From Phytohabitans sp036906915 (lineage in GTDB: Bacteria > Actinomycetota > Actinomycetes > Mycobacteriales > Micromonosporaceae), in assembly GCF_036906915.1 (NCBI RefSeq), contig NZ_JBAKHX010000018.1:43992-107991 (forward strand): a DNA stretch of 64,000 bases, in the 5' to 3' direction. Positions 35,949-43,025 of the stretch are shown here, in pieces. The notes under the pieces were generated by a model that searched no databases, was not told where the DNA came from, and saw nothing but the letters and a program-made list of their open reading frames with translations. The translations under genes were made by a program, and so were the position numbers. Position 1 is the stretch's first letter. Each line of letters begins with the position of its first letter.

Positions 35949-37522
35949 CGCACACCCACCAGGCGGACGGCTTCGACGACCGCGTGCGGATCCACACTGG
36001 CCAGGCAGGGGTGGCCGGGTATCGGGCACGTCGACGCCCGGGTGTGCCGGCACGGGGCGGCCGCCTCACCCAGCCGCACCCACGGCACGCGGTACGGGCC
36101 CCACTGTCCGAAGGAGACGGTCGGTGCGAAGAGGCTCACCACGGGCGTGCCGACGGCAGCCGCCAGGTGCGCCGGCCCGGTGTTGCCGACGACCAGGCAG
36201 CCGGCGCCAGCGATGATCGCGGCGAGCTCACCAAGCGACGTCTGCCCACCCAGGTCCACACCTACCGAGCCGGCGACCCGGCCGCTGAGCGAACGCTCGT
36301 CCGGACCGCCGGTCACCACGACGCGGTGCCCCGCATCGGCCAGCGCGGTGACGATCTCCGCGCACCGCTGCGGTGGGCAGGCACGGGCCGGCACCGACGA
36401 GCCGGGGTGCACCACCACGTATCCGAGTGGCAGCCCAGCCGGGGGGAGCTCGCGCAGCCGCAGTGTGGGTCCGTCGTCCGGCGGAAGCGGAAAGCCGGCC
36501 GCGGCGGCCAGCGACAACGCTCTCTCCGTCTCGGGCAGGCCGAGCGGCACCCGGTGCCGTACGTCCAAAAGGGAGCCGGGATAGTCATCGCTGATCGCGG
36601 AGATCCTGCCCACGCCGGCCATCCGCAGCACCAGTGCCAGCGGCAGCGGCGACTGGTGGAACGAGGTGAAGATGACGGCCTCTTCGACGCCGGCCGCGGC
36701 AACCCGATCCCTCACTAGATCCACTGTGGACCGATCCACTGCCGATGGCTCCGGGTCGATCCACGGCACCCGCCACTCGATGAGCTCGTCGACGCCGGGT
36801 AGCAGCTCGGCCGCGGCCCGCCCGCGCGGCCCGCACAGCATGACGACGCGCTCGGCGCCCGCCGCCACCGCCCGGATCGCGGGGCCCGTCACCAGCACAT
36901 CGCCCGCCGAGTCAGGGCGGGCGACGAGGACGGTGCGGCGGCGTACCCCCGCTGGGCTGGCCACGAGTCGCTGCCGGCGCAGGATCACATCTACCGCCCC
37001 GCCCAGGTCGCCAGCCACCGCTGGGGCCGCGGCGACCTCCTCCGCCCGGGTGACCTCGGTCGGCACCAGGATCCCCGCGGCTCCGGCAGCACCAGCGGCG
37101 ATCATGTCGCTGCCGATGTCACCCACGACGACGCAGCGCTCTGGCGTGGTACCGAGGGCCCGCGCGGCGTCGAGGATCATCCCGGGCGCCGGCTTGCGGC
37201 ACCGGCACCCGTCGCCGGGACCGTGCACGCACGCCTGCCAGGTGTCGAAGGGCCCGAGCAACTCGTCGACGCGTGCGTTCACCCGGGCCAGGTCAGCGGC
37301 GGTGAACAGGCCGCGCGCCAGGCCGGACTGGTTCGTCACCACGCCGAGTTTCAGCCCGGCGGCCCGGAGCCGGTCGAGCGCGGCGCGCGCCCCAGCCACC
37401 GGGCGTACCTGGTCAGGATCCCCGTTGTATGGAACGTCTACGACGAGCGTGCCGTCCCGATCGAACAGAACCACGTCGAAAAGCACGAGAGGCGAGTGCC
37501 CGGGAGAAGGTGAAGTAAACAT
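35945..37522 (-). CDS. Fusion: GmhB-like heptose-bisphosphate phosphatase + GT9 glycosyltransferase
   Basis: 525 residues. Residues 1-185 are an HAD-IIIA phosphatase: VLFDRDGTLVVDVPY with nucleophile Asp21 and acid Asp23, VVTNQSGLARG, and the GmhB zinc loop Cys98-x-His100 ... Cys106-x-Cys108 (CVHGPGDGCRCRKP), then VGDIGSDM. Residues about 196-525 are a GT9 domain (VLVARPDSAGDVLVTGPAIR, YVVVHPGSSVPARACPPQRC, LVVGNTGPAHLAAAVGTP). One polypeptide would thus remove the 7-phosphate and also transfer a heptose. The ATG overlaps the GT2 stop (TGATG); longer in-frame starts run through the GT2 gene. Confidence 0.9.
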   Translation of the reverse strand: MFTSPSPGHSPLVLFDVVLFDRDGTLVVDVPYNGDPDQVRPVAGARAALDRLRAAGLKLGVVTNQSGLARGLFTAADLARVNARVDELLGPFDTWQACVHGPGDGCRCRKPAPGMILDAARALGTTPERCVVVGDIGSDMIAAGAAGAAGILVPTEVTRAEEVAAAPAVAGDLGGAVDVILRRQRLVASPAGVRRRTVLVARPDSAGDVLVTGPAIRAVAAGAERVVMLCGPRGRAAAELLPGVDELIEWRVPWIDPEPSAVDRSTVDLVRDRVAAAGVEEAVIFTSFHQSPLPLALVLRMAGVGRISAISDDYPGSLLDVRHRVPLGLPETERALSLAAAAGFPLPPDDGPTLRLRELPPAGLPLGYVVVHPGSSVPARACPPQRCAEIVTALADAGHRVVVTGGPDERSLSGRVAGSVGVDLGGQTSLGELAAIIAGAGCLVVGNTGPAHLAAAVGTPVVSLFAPTVSFGQWGPYRVPWVRLGEAAAPCRHTRASTCPIPGHPCLASVDPHAVVEAVRLVGVR

Positions 37523-38490
37523 CACCTGACCTCGCCAAACGGGCGGGCGCCACGCCCCGCCCACCAGCCGCGCAGCCAGTGCATGGTGGCGAGTGGCGGG
37601 ATGGCCGCGCTCGTCACGGCCATGGTCACGATCTCGCGCGGCGTCCGGGGACCGGGCCCGACCCGTGCCAGCGCGAACTCCGCGGTACCCGCCAGCCAGC
37701 CGGCCGCGCCCAGCATCCCAACCGGAGTGCGCGGGGCGATCAAGGCCGCGACCAGCGCGGCTGTCGTCGCGACGTGCCGGCGTCGCCGTCCCGGCGCGAT
37801 CTCCAGCAGCGCCCGCCACCGGGGACCGTACATCCGGCGCAGCAACGCGTCGTCCGCGTTCCCGCGCTGTGCCCGCAGGCTCGCCCACGGCCCCTCGGGG
37901 CGCACCGGATGACTCACCGCCCTTGCACCGACCAGCAGCCGCCACCCGGCCTGCCGCACTCGGTGCGCCAGCTCGGTGTCCTCTCGGTACGCGCGCGGAA
38001 ACCGCTCGTCGAACCCGCCGACCGCCGTCAGCGCGGCCGACCGGTACGCCATGTCCGCGGTGATCCAGCGAGCCCGCGCCAGGCCGGCCGTCGAGCGTTC
38101 CCAGTCGGTCGGCCGCCGGTGCGCCGGCAGCGGCACCCGGACCCGGCCCTGCACGCCGCCCACGTCGGGCGGGACGTCGAGATCGCGCGCCAGGCGCGCG
38201 AACCAGTCCGGGTCCGGCACCACGTCGTCGTCCAGGAACGCGATCCATTCGGATCGGGCGGCCTGCCAACCCACGTTGCGCGCCGCCGCAGGTCCCGCGC
38301 CGCCGCCCGCCAGCACCTTCGTGTACGCGGACAGCGTCGCCGGGACCACGAGTGGCTCGGCGCGGTCCACCGGCCCGCGGTCGTCGACGATCAGGATCTC
38401 CACCCGGTCGTCCACACCCCGCGCGAGCGCCTCGAGCAGCACCCCGAGGCTAGGCCTCCCCACCGTCGGGATGACGATCGAGACGTTCAT
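37522..38490 (-). CDS. Glycosyltransferase family 2 with C-terminal membrane segments
   Basis: 322 residues. A GT-A fold: MNVSIVIPTVGRPSLGVLLE, then EILIVDDRG, the metal-binding FLDDDVVPDP and FDERFPRAYREDTELAHRVR (catalytic ED). After residue 235 there are hydrophobic helices (HVATTAALVAALIAPRT, VGMLGAAGWLAGTAEFALA) suggesting membrane attachment. In the operon it may build the first membrane-linked sugar. The ATG overlaps the carbamoyltransferase stop (ATGA). Confidence 0.87.
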   Translation of the reverse strand: MNVSIVIPTVGRPSLGVLLEALARGVDDRVEILIVDDRGPVDRAEPLVVPATLSAYTKVLAGGGAGPAAARNVGWQAARSEWIAFLDDDVVPDPDWFARLARDLDVPPDVGGVQGRVRVPLPAHRRPTDWERSTAGLARARWITADMAYRSAALTAVGGFDERFPRAYREDTELAHRVRQAGWRLLVGARAVSHPVRPEGPWASLRAQRGNADDALLRRMYGPRWRALLEIAPGRRRRHVATTAALVAALIAPRTPVGMLGAAGWLAGTAEFALARVGPGPRTPREIVTMAVTSAAIPPLATMHWLRGWWAGRGARPFGEVR

Positions 38491-40124
38491 CGGAACGCGC
38501 CGACCCGGTGCACCGCGAACGGCCCCATCGCCAGCAGGTCGACGGGCGCGGAGCCGAACAGCTCCATCGCCTCGCGCGGCGTGTCGACCATCGGCCGCCC
38601 CGCGGTGTTGAGAGACGTGTTGACCACGACCGGCAGCCCGGTCAGCCGGTCGAACTCGGCCAGCATCTCCGCGACCAGCGGCTCGCTCTCCCGGTCCACC
38701 GTCTGCACCCGGGCCGTACCGTCGACGTGCACGACGGCGGGGATCCGCTCCCGCCACGCGGGCTTCACCCGGTGCACGAACAGCATGTACGGGCTCGGAA
38801 GATTGCCCTCGAAGATCTCGGCCGCTCGCTCGGCGCGCACCATCGGTGCGATCGGACGAAACTGCTCGCGCCCCTTCACAGCATTCATCCGGACGGTGGT
38901 GTCGCGGTCACCCGGGTGGGCGAGCAGCGACCGGTGCCCGAGCGCCCGCGGCCCGTACTCGCTGCGCCCCTGGTACCAGGCGACGATGCCGCTACCGGCC
39001 AGTACCGGGGCCGCCTCCGCCGCGATCGACGGCGGCCGTGTGTAGGGCAGCGCCGCCCGCCGCAGCTCTGCCTCGATCTCCTCGTCGGACCAGCCGCGGC
39101 CGAGGTCGGCGCCGGGCATGGGTGCGGTGCGGTCGTCCAGCTCGCGCGCGACGTGCAGGGCCGCCCCCAGCGCGGTGCCCGCGTCGCCCGCGGCGGGTTG
39201 CACCCACACCCGGTCGAACGGCCCCTCGGCGGCGATCCGGGCGTTCGCGACGCAGTTGAGCGCGACTCCACCGGCCATCGCGAGCGTGCGCGGCCCACCG
39301 GCCGCCTCGTGCACCCACCGGACCAGGTCGAGCAACACCTCTTCGAGCCGCACCTGCACGCTCGCGGCAAGGTCGGCGTGCTCTTCGGCGAGGTCCGCGT
39401 GCGCGGGTCGGGCCTTCGCGAGTGCGCCCCAATCGATCCGCTCGACCACGAAACCGCCCTCGCCGGTGCTCCGGATCAGCTCGCGCAGTACCCCGAGGTG
39501 CTTCGGAGCACCGTACGAGGCAAGCGCCATCACCTTGTACTCGTCGCTGGAGTGCAGAAAGCCGAGGTGCCGCGTCAGGTCCTCGTACAGCAGCCCGAGC
39601 GAGTGCGGGAGTGCCTGGCTGTACAGCGGCTCCAGCACGCCGTCGCGGTAGGCCCCGGCCAGATGGCTGGCCGACTCGCCACGCCCGTCGAGCACCAGCA
39701 CCGCGCTGTCGCCGTCCCGGTACGGCATGGCGAGCCCCGCCGAGGCGGCGTGCGCCACGTGATGGGGCACGAAGCGCACCGCGCCCGGGTCGAGCCCGGG
39801 CAGCGCGGTCGCGAGGAAGTGCGGCGCGCGTTCGGCGTACCGCTGGCGCAGCCAGTCCCAAGGATCTCCGTCGCGCTCAGGCAGGCAGAGCGCCGGGTCG
39901 AACGAGTACGCCACCGCGTCCAGGTCGCCTGGGTCCAGGCCCGCGCTGGCCAGGCACCAGGCGGCGGACAGTTCCGGCAGTTCCCACGCGGAGAACGGCA
40001 CTGGCCGCTTGCCGTGCTTGCGCCGGCTGAACCGTTCCTCCTCCGCTGCCGCCACCACCTGGCCATCGACCACCAGCGCCGCGGCGGGGTCGTGGAAGAT
40101 CGCGTTGACACCGAGTACGCGCAT
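38487..40124 (-). CDS. Carbamoyltransferase, NodU/CmcH (TobZ-like) family
   Basis: 545 residues. N-terminal ASKHA-fold part: MRVLGVNAIFHDPAAALVVD, then VAAAEEERFSRRKHGKR, VPHHVAHAASAGLAMPYRDG (the metal-binding HH) and VLVLDGRGE. C-terminal carbamoyl-transfer part with GRSEYGPRALGHRSLLAHP and VVNTSLNTAGRPMVDTPREA. Enzymes of this family make carbamoyl-adenylate from carbamoyl phosphate and ATP and pass the carbamoyl to a sugar hydroxyl. As the first gene of the glycan operon it predicts a carbamoylated sugar, plausibly heptose. Confidence 0.93.
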   Translation of the reverse strand: MRVLGVNAIFHDPAAALVVDGQVVAAAEEERFSRRKHGKRPVPFSAWELPELSAAWCLASAGLDPGDLDAVAYSFDPALCLPERDGDPWDWLRQRYAERAPHFLATALPGLDPGAVRFVPHHVAHAASAGLAMPYRDGDSAVLVLDGRGESASHLAGAYRDGVLEPLYSQALPHSLGLLYEDLTRHLGFLHSSDEYKVMALASYGAPKHLGVLRELIRSTGEGGFVVERIDWGALAKARPAHADLAEEHADLAASVQVRLEEVLLDLVRWVHEAAGGPRTLAMAGGVALNCVANARIAAEGPFDRVWVQPAAGDAGTALGAALHVARELDDRTAPMPGADLGRGWSDEEIEAELRRAALPYTRPPSIAAEAAPVLAGSGIVAWYQGRSEYGPRALGHRSLLAHPGDRDTTVRMNAVKGREQFRPIAPMVRAERAAEIFEGNLPSPYMLFVHRVKPAWRERIPAVVHVDGTARVQTVDRESEPLVAEMLAEFDRLTGLPVVVNTSLNTAGRPMVDTPREAMELFGSAPVDLLAMGPFAVHRVGAFR

Positions 40125-40133
40125 GGGCCGCTG

Positions 40134-40158
40134 GTACCCGAAGACTTACCGGTTACAC
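40134..40158 (-). promoter_or_regulatory. Possible sigma-B-like promoter of the heptose/carbamoyl operon
   Basis: On the minus strand, GTGT (40158-40155), 15 bases, GGGTAC (40139-40134), 9 bases before the carbamoyltransferase ATG. The -35 half is minimal. It would make a near-leaderless transcript. Only suggestive. Confidence 0.35.
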
Positions 40159-40187
40159 CTGTCCCCAACGCGGGTACCTGCACTGAC

Positions 40188-40628
40188 ATGGCGGTCGTGG
40201 AACGGGTCATCGATGCCTCGCCCGAGCGGGTGTGGGCGGTACTGGCCGACGGCTGGACGTACAGCGACTGGGTCGTCGGCACGGCACACGTCCGTAACGT
40301 CGACGACTCGTGGCCGGCACCCGGCGCGCACCTCTACCACAAGGCGGGGCCGTGGCCCCTCTCGCTGCGTGACAAGACGGTCGTGCTGCGCTCCGACCCG
40401 CACCGCGAGCTGGTGGTGCGCCCCCACATGTGGCCCCTGGGCGAGGCCGAGGTGATCCTGTCCCTGACCGAGGTCTCCCCCGGCCGCACCAAGGTCACGA
40501 TCGGCGAAGACTTCACCGCCGGCCCGGCGCGCTGGCTGAGGACGAAGCTGAACGACCTGATCTTGCACCGACGCAATGTCGAATCGCTCCGCAGGCTCTC
40601 CGACGTGGCGACCCGCCAGAAGTCCTGA
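40188..40628 (+). CDS. SRPBCC (START-like) family protein
   Basis: 146 residues. The opening VVERVIDASPERVWAVLADGWTY and the strands WPLGEAEVILSLTEVSPGRTKVTIGED form a helix-grip fold that binds a hydrophobic ligand. It resembles polyketide cyclase/dehydrase-like proteins of unknown ligand. It is divergent from the glycan operon with only 63 bases between starts, and precedes the permease gene by 51 bases. Confidence 0.8.
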   Translation: MAVVERVIDASPERVWAVLADGWTYSDWVVGTAHVRNVDDSWPAPGAHLYHKAGPWPLSLRDKTVVLRSDPHRELVVRPHMWPLGEAEVILSLTEVSPGRTKVTIGEDFTAGPARWLRTKLNDLILHRRNVESLRRLSDVATRQKS

Positions 40629-40679
40629 TCAACGCTGTCGAGGCGACAACCGCCTGCTCGCCGGGAGATCATCTACGGC

Positions 40680-41417
40680 GTGACCGAGACAGATGTGCCG
40701 ATCGGACCGCTGCTTGGGGTTGTGCTCGGCGTGCTCGCCCTCGCTGGAGCCGGGGTGGCCTACGCCGGGAGGCTCGGCGTTGGGCGCGCGGTGCTCACCG
40801 CGTCCCTCCGGGCCGCGGTGCAGCTGGCCGCCGTGTCGGTGATCATCGTCGTGGTCCTCCGCCACGGGCTGCTCACGTCCGCGTTCATCGGTCTGATGTA
40901 CACCGTCGCCGCCCTCACCGCGGCCCGGCGCGTCGGCGACGGCTGGTCCGCGTGGTGGATCGCCGCCGCGGCCATCGCGGCCGGGGTCGCGCCGGTGCTC
41001 ACGCTGCTACTCGCCTCCGGCCTGGTGCCGCTGAAGGGCATCTCCGTCGTGCCGATCGCCGGCATCCTCATCGGCGGCGCGATGACCGCGACCTCGCTGG
41101 CCGGCCGGCGAGCGCTGGACGAGCTGCGCACCCGGCACGGCGAGTATGAGGCGGGCCTCGCGATCGGGCTGATGCGCCGCGACGCCGCACTCGAGATCGC
41201 CCGGCCGAAGGCGGCGACCGCGCTCGTGCCGGCGCTCGACCAGACCCGGACCGTGGGCCTGGTGACCCTGCCCGGGGCGTTCGTCGGTGTGCTGCTCGGC
41301 GGCGCCAGCCCGGTGCAGGCCGGCGCCATCCAGCTCCTCGTGCTCATCGGTCTGCTCGCGGTAGAGAGCCTCGCGGTCCTCGTCACGATCGAGGCGATCT
41401 GCACCCGGTACAACTAG
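40680..41417 (+). CDS. UPF0014/FetB-like ABC permease
   Basis: 245 residues from GTG with about seven hydrophobic segments, including LLGVVLGVLALAGAGVAYAG at the N-terminus. The family core VPIAGILIGGAMTATSLAGR and LVTLPGAFVGVLLGGASPVQAGAIQ matches FetB/YbbM, the permease of a putative iron exporter. The usual ATPase partner FetA is not next to it: its neighbours are an SRPBCC gene and a divergent-strand lipoprotein. It may use an ATPase encoded elsewhere. Confidence 0.85.
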   Translation: MTETDVPIGPLLGVVLGVLALAGAGVAYAGRLGVGRAVLTASLRAAVQLAAVSVIIVVVLRHGLLTSAFIGLMYTVAALTAARRVGDGWSAWWIAAAAIAAGVAPVLTLLLASGLVPLKGISVVPIAGILIGGAMTATSLAGRRALDELRTRHGEYEAGLAIGLMRRDAALEIARPKAATALVPALDQTRTVGLVTLPGAFVGVLLGGASPVQAGAIQLLVLIGLLAVESLAVLVTIEAICTRYN

Positions 41418-41420
41418 GGC

Positions 41421-42116
41421 CTAGGCGGCCCGCACCGAGACGTCGCCGACATTGCCCCGCATCGTCACGAGCGTCCTGGCGTCGGGGCTAGTGGGCAGAT
41501 CGATGTTCTGGTCGCCCAGCTCCACGTCCACGTCGAACCGGTACGACCCGGTCGACGGCAGGTACACCGCCGTGCTGCCCACGTCGTTGGAGGTGTCGAC
41601 GCTGGCCGGCACGGTCGCGAACCGCAGGTCGACATCGCCGACGTTGGTGTACGCCTTCGTCTTGCCCGCGAGCCCGGTCCCCTTGATCGCGCCGACGTCG
41701 GTGGCGATGTCGAGCGCGCCGGTGATGCCGGTGATCGTCACCTCGGAGGCGTCCGCCTTCAGGGCCACCGTCACGCCGGCCGGCACCTCGACGCGGTAGT
41801 CGGTCTCGCACTTGAAGTTGAACCGCCGCTTGCCGTCGCAGCCGTCGTCGACGAGGTAGAGCGTGCCGCCCTCGGTGCGGTGGCTGGTGCGCGGCGGCTC
41901 GTCGGAGTACCGGCGCGTCTCCCGCACCTGCACCGGCCCATCGGTGGCGACGATCGTCACCGAGCCGGCGTTGGCGCGCACGTCGAGCGCGGTGACCGTA
42001 CCCGGCACGCCGTACCGATCCTCCTCCGCGGAGGTGTCGATGTCGGCGACGCCGCAGGCCGCCGCGGCGAGGAGGGTGACGCCAGCGAGGCCCAGTGTGG
42101 ACAGTGTTCGAAGCAT
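41421..42116 (-). CDS. DUF4097-type beta-helix lipoprotein
   Basis: 231 residues. MLRTLSTLGLAGVTLLAAAAC is a lipoprotein signal with lipobox AAAC. The mature part is a series of short beta-strands repeating aspartate/valine/glycine turns (VTALDVRANAGSVTIVATDG, ALDIATDVGAIKGTGLAGKT, VGDVDLRFATVPASVDTSND), the DUF4097/adhesin-like repeat. It has a possible disulfide (DDGCDGKRRFNFKCE). Surface-exposed; function unknown. Its stop lies 3 bases from the convergent permease gene. Confidence 0.82.
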   Translation of the reverse strand: MLRTLSTLGLAGVTLLAAAACGVADIDTSAEEDRYGVPGTVTALDVRANAGSVTIVATDGPVQVRETRRYSDEPPRTSHRTEGGTLYLVDDGCDGKRRFNFKCETDYRVEVPAGVTVALKADASEVTITGITGALDIATDVGAIKGTGLAGKTKAYTNVGDVDLRFATVPASVDTSNDVGSTAVYLPSTGSYRFDVDVELGDQNIDLPTSPDARTLVTMRGNVGDVSVRAA

Positions 42117-42230
42117 GCAGAGATGGTGGCGCGAGACGCGCCGCCACGGATCCGGTGCCGCCCGGATTTCATCCCTTACGGGCCGGCAGACGGTTTGAGG
42201 TGTGACCCCGGACACAGGATACTCAAGACC

Positions 42231-43025
42231 GTGACGAACGCCGAGGACGTCGACATGGGCACAGCCACCCTCGCCAGGGCGTACGACTACCTACTTGGTG
42301 GATCGCACAACTTCGCCGCAGACCGCGAGCTGGCCAAACGCATAGTCACACTGATGCCAGACGCGCGGCGGCAGGCCCGGGTCAACCGCGCCTTCCTGCA
42401 CCGCGCCGTCCGGTTCGCCCTGAGCGTCGGCGTCCGCCAGTTCCTCGACATCGGGTCCGGCATCCCCACCGTGGGCAACGTGCACGAGATCGCGCGGAAG
42501 GTCGACCCTGGCGCGCGGGTGGCGTACGTCGACATCGACCCGGTCGCGGTGGCCCACAGCCGCCAGATCCTGGCCGGCAACCCCAACGCCACCGTGATCC
42601 GCGAAGACCTCTGCGAGCCGCGGGCTATCCTCGGCCACCCCGACGTGCGCGGGCTGCTCGACCTCGACCAGCCGATCGCGCTGCTGATGGTGGCGGTGTT
42701 GCACGCGGTGCGCGACGAGCGCGACCCGTACGGCGCGGTGGCCACCCTCAAGGACGCGCTGGCACCGGGCAGCTACCTGGTGATCGGCCACGCGACCTAC
42801 GAGAGCCGCCCCGACGAGTTCCACAAGATCATGGAGATGACCGAGAGCACGACCACCCCGCTGGCCATGCGCGCGCACGCCGAGATCCTGCGCTTTTTCG
42901 AAGGGTTCGAGCTGGTCGAGCCGGGCCTCGTCTGGGTGCCGGAGTGGCGGCCGGAGTCGCCGGAAGACGTGCCCGAACGGCCGGAGATGTCGGCGAACTA
43001 CGGCGGCGTGGGACGCAAGCCATGA
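42231..43025 (+). CDS. DUF574 / S-adenosylmethionine-dependent methyltransferase (PF04672)
   Basis: 264 residues from GTG. It has the family signature ARAYDYLLGGSHNFAADREL near the N-terminus, the Rossmann SAM site FLDIGSGIPTVGNVHE, VAYVDIDPVAVAHSRQIL, and a C-terminal part with PGLVWVPEWRPE. The family is large in actinobacteria; substrates are unknown. An in-frame GTG 30 bases upstream is possible. The stop overlaps the start of the GGDEF-EAL gene (ATGA), so the two are translationally coupled. Confidence 0.88.
   Translation: MTNAEDVDMGTATLARAYDYLLGGSHNFAADRELAKRIVTLMPDARRQARVNRAFLHRAVRFALSVGVRQFLDIGSGIPTVGNVHEIARKVDPGARVAYVDIDPVAVAHSRQILAGNPNATVIREDLCEPRAILGHPDVRGLLDLDQPIALLMVAVLHAVRDERDPYGAVATLKDALAPGSYLVIGHATYESRPDEFHKIMEMTESTTTPLAMRAHAEILRFFEGFELVEPGLVWVPEWRPESPEDVPERPEMSANYGGVGRKP

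Noticed and set aside
40172..40177. GGGTAC before the SRPBCC gene at 40.2 kb as a sigma-B promoter
   Set aside because: No GNNT box at a 14-16 base spacing on the plus strand; the nearest (GGTT) is 17 bases away.
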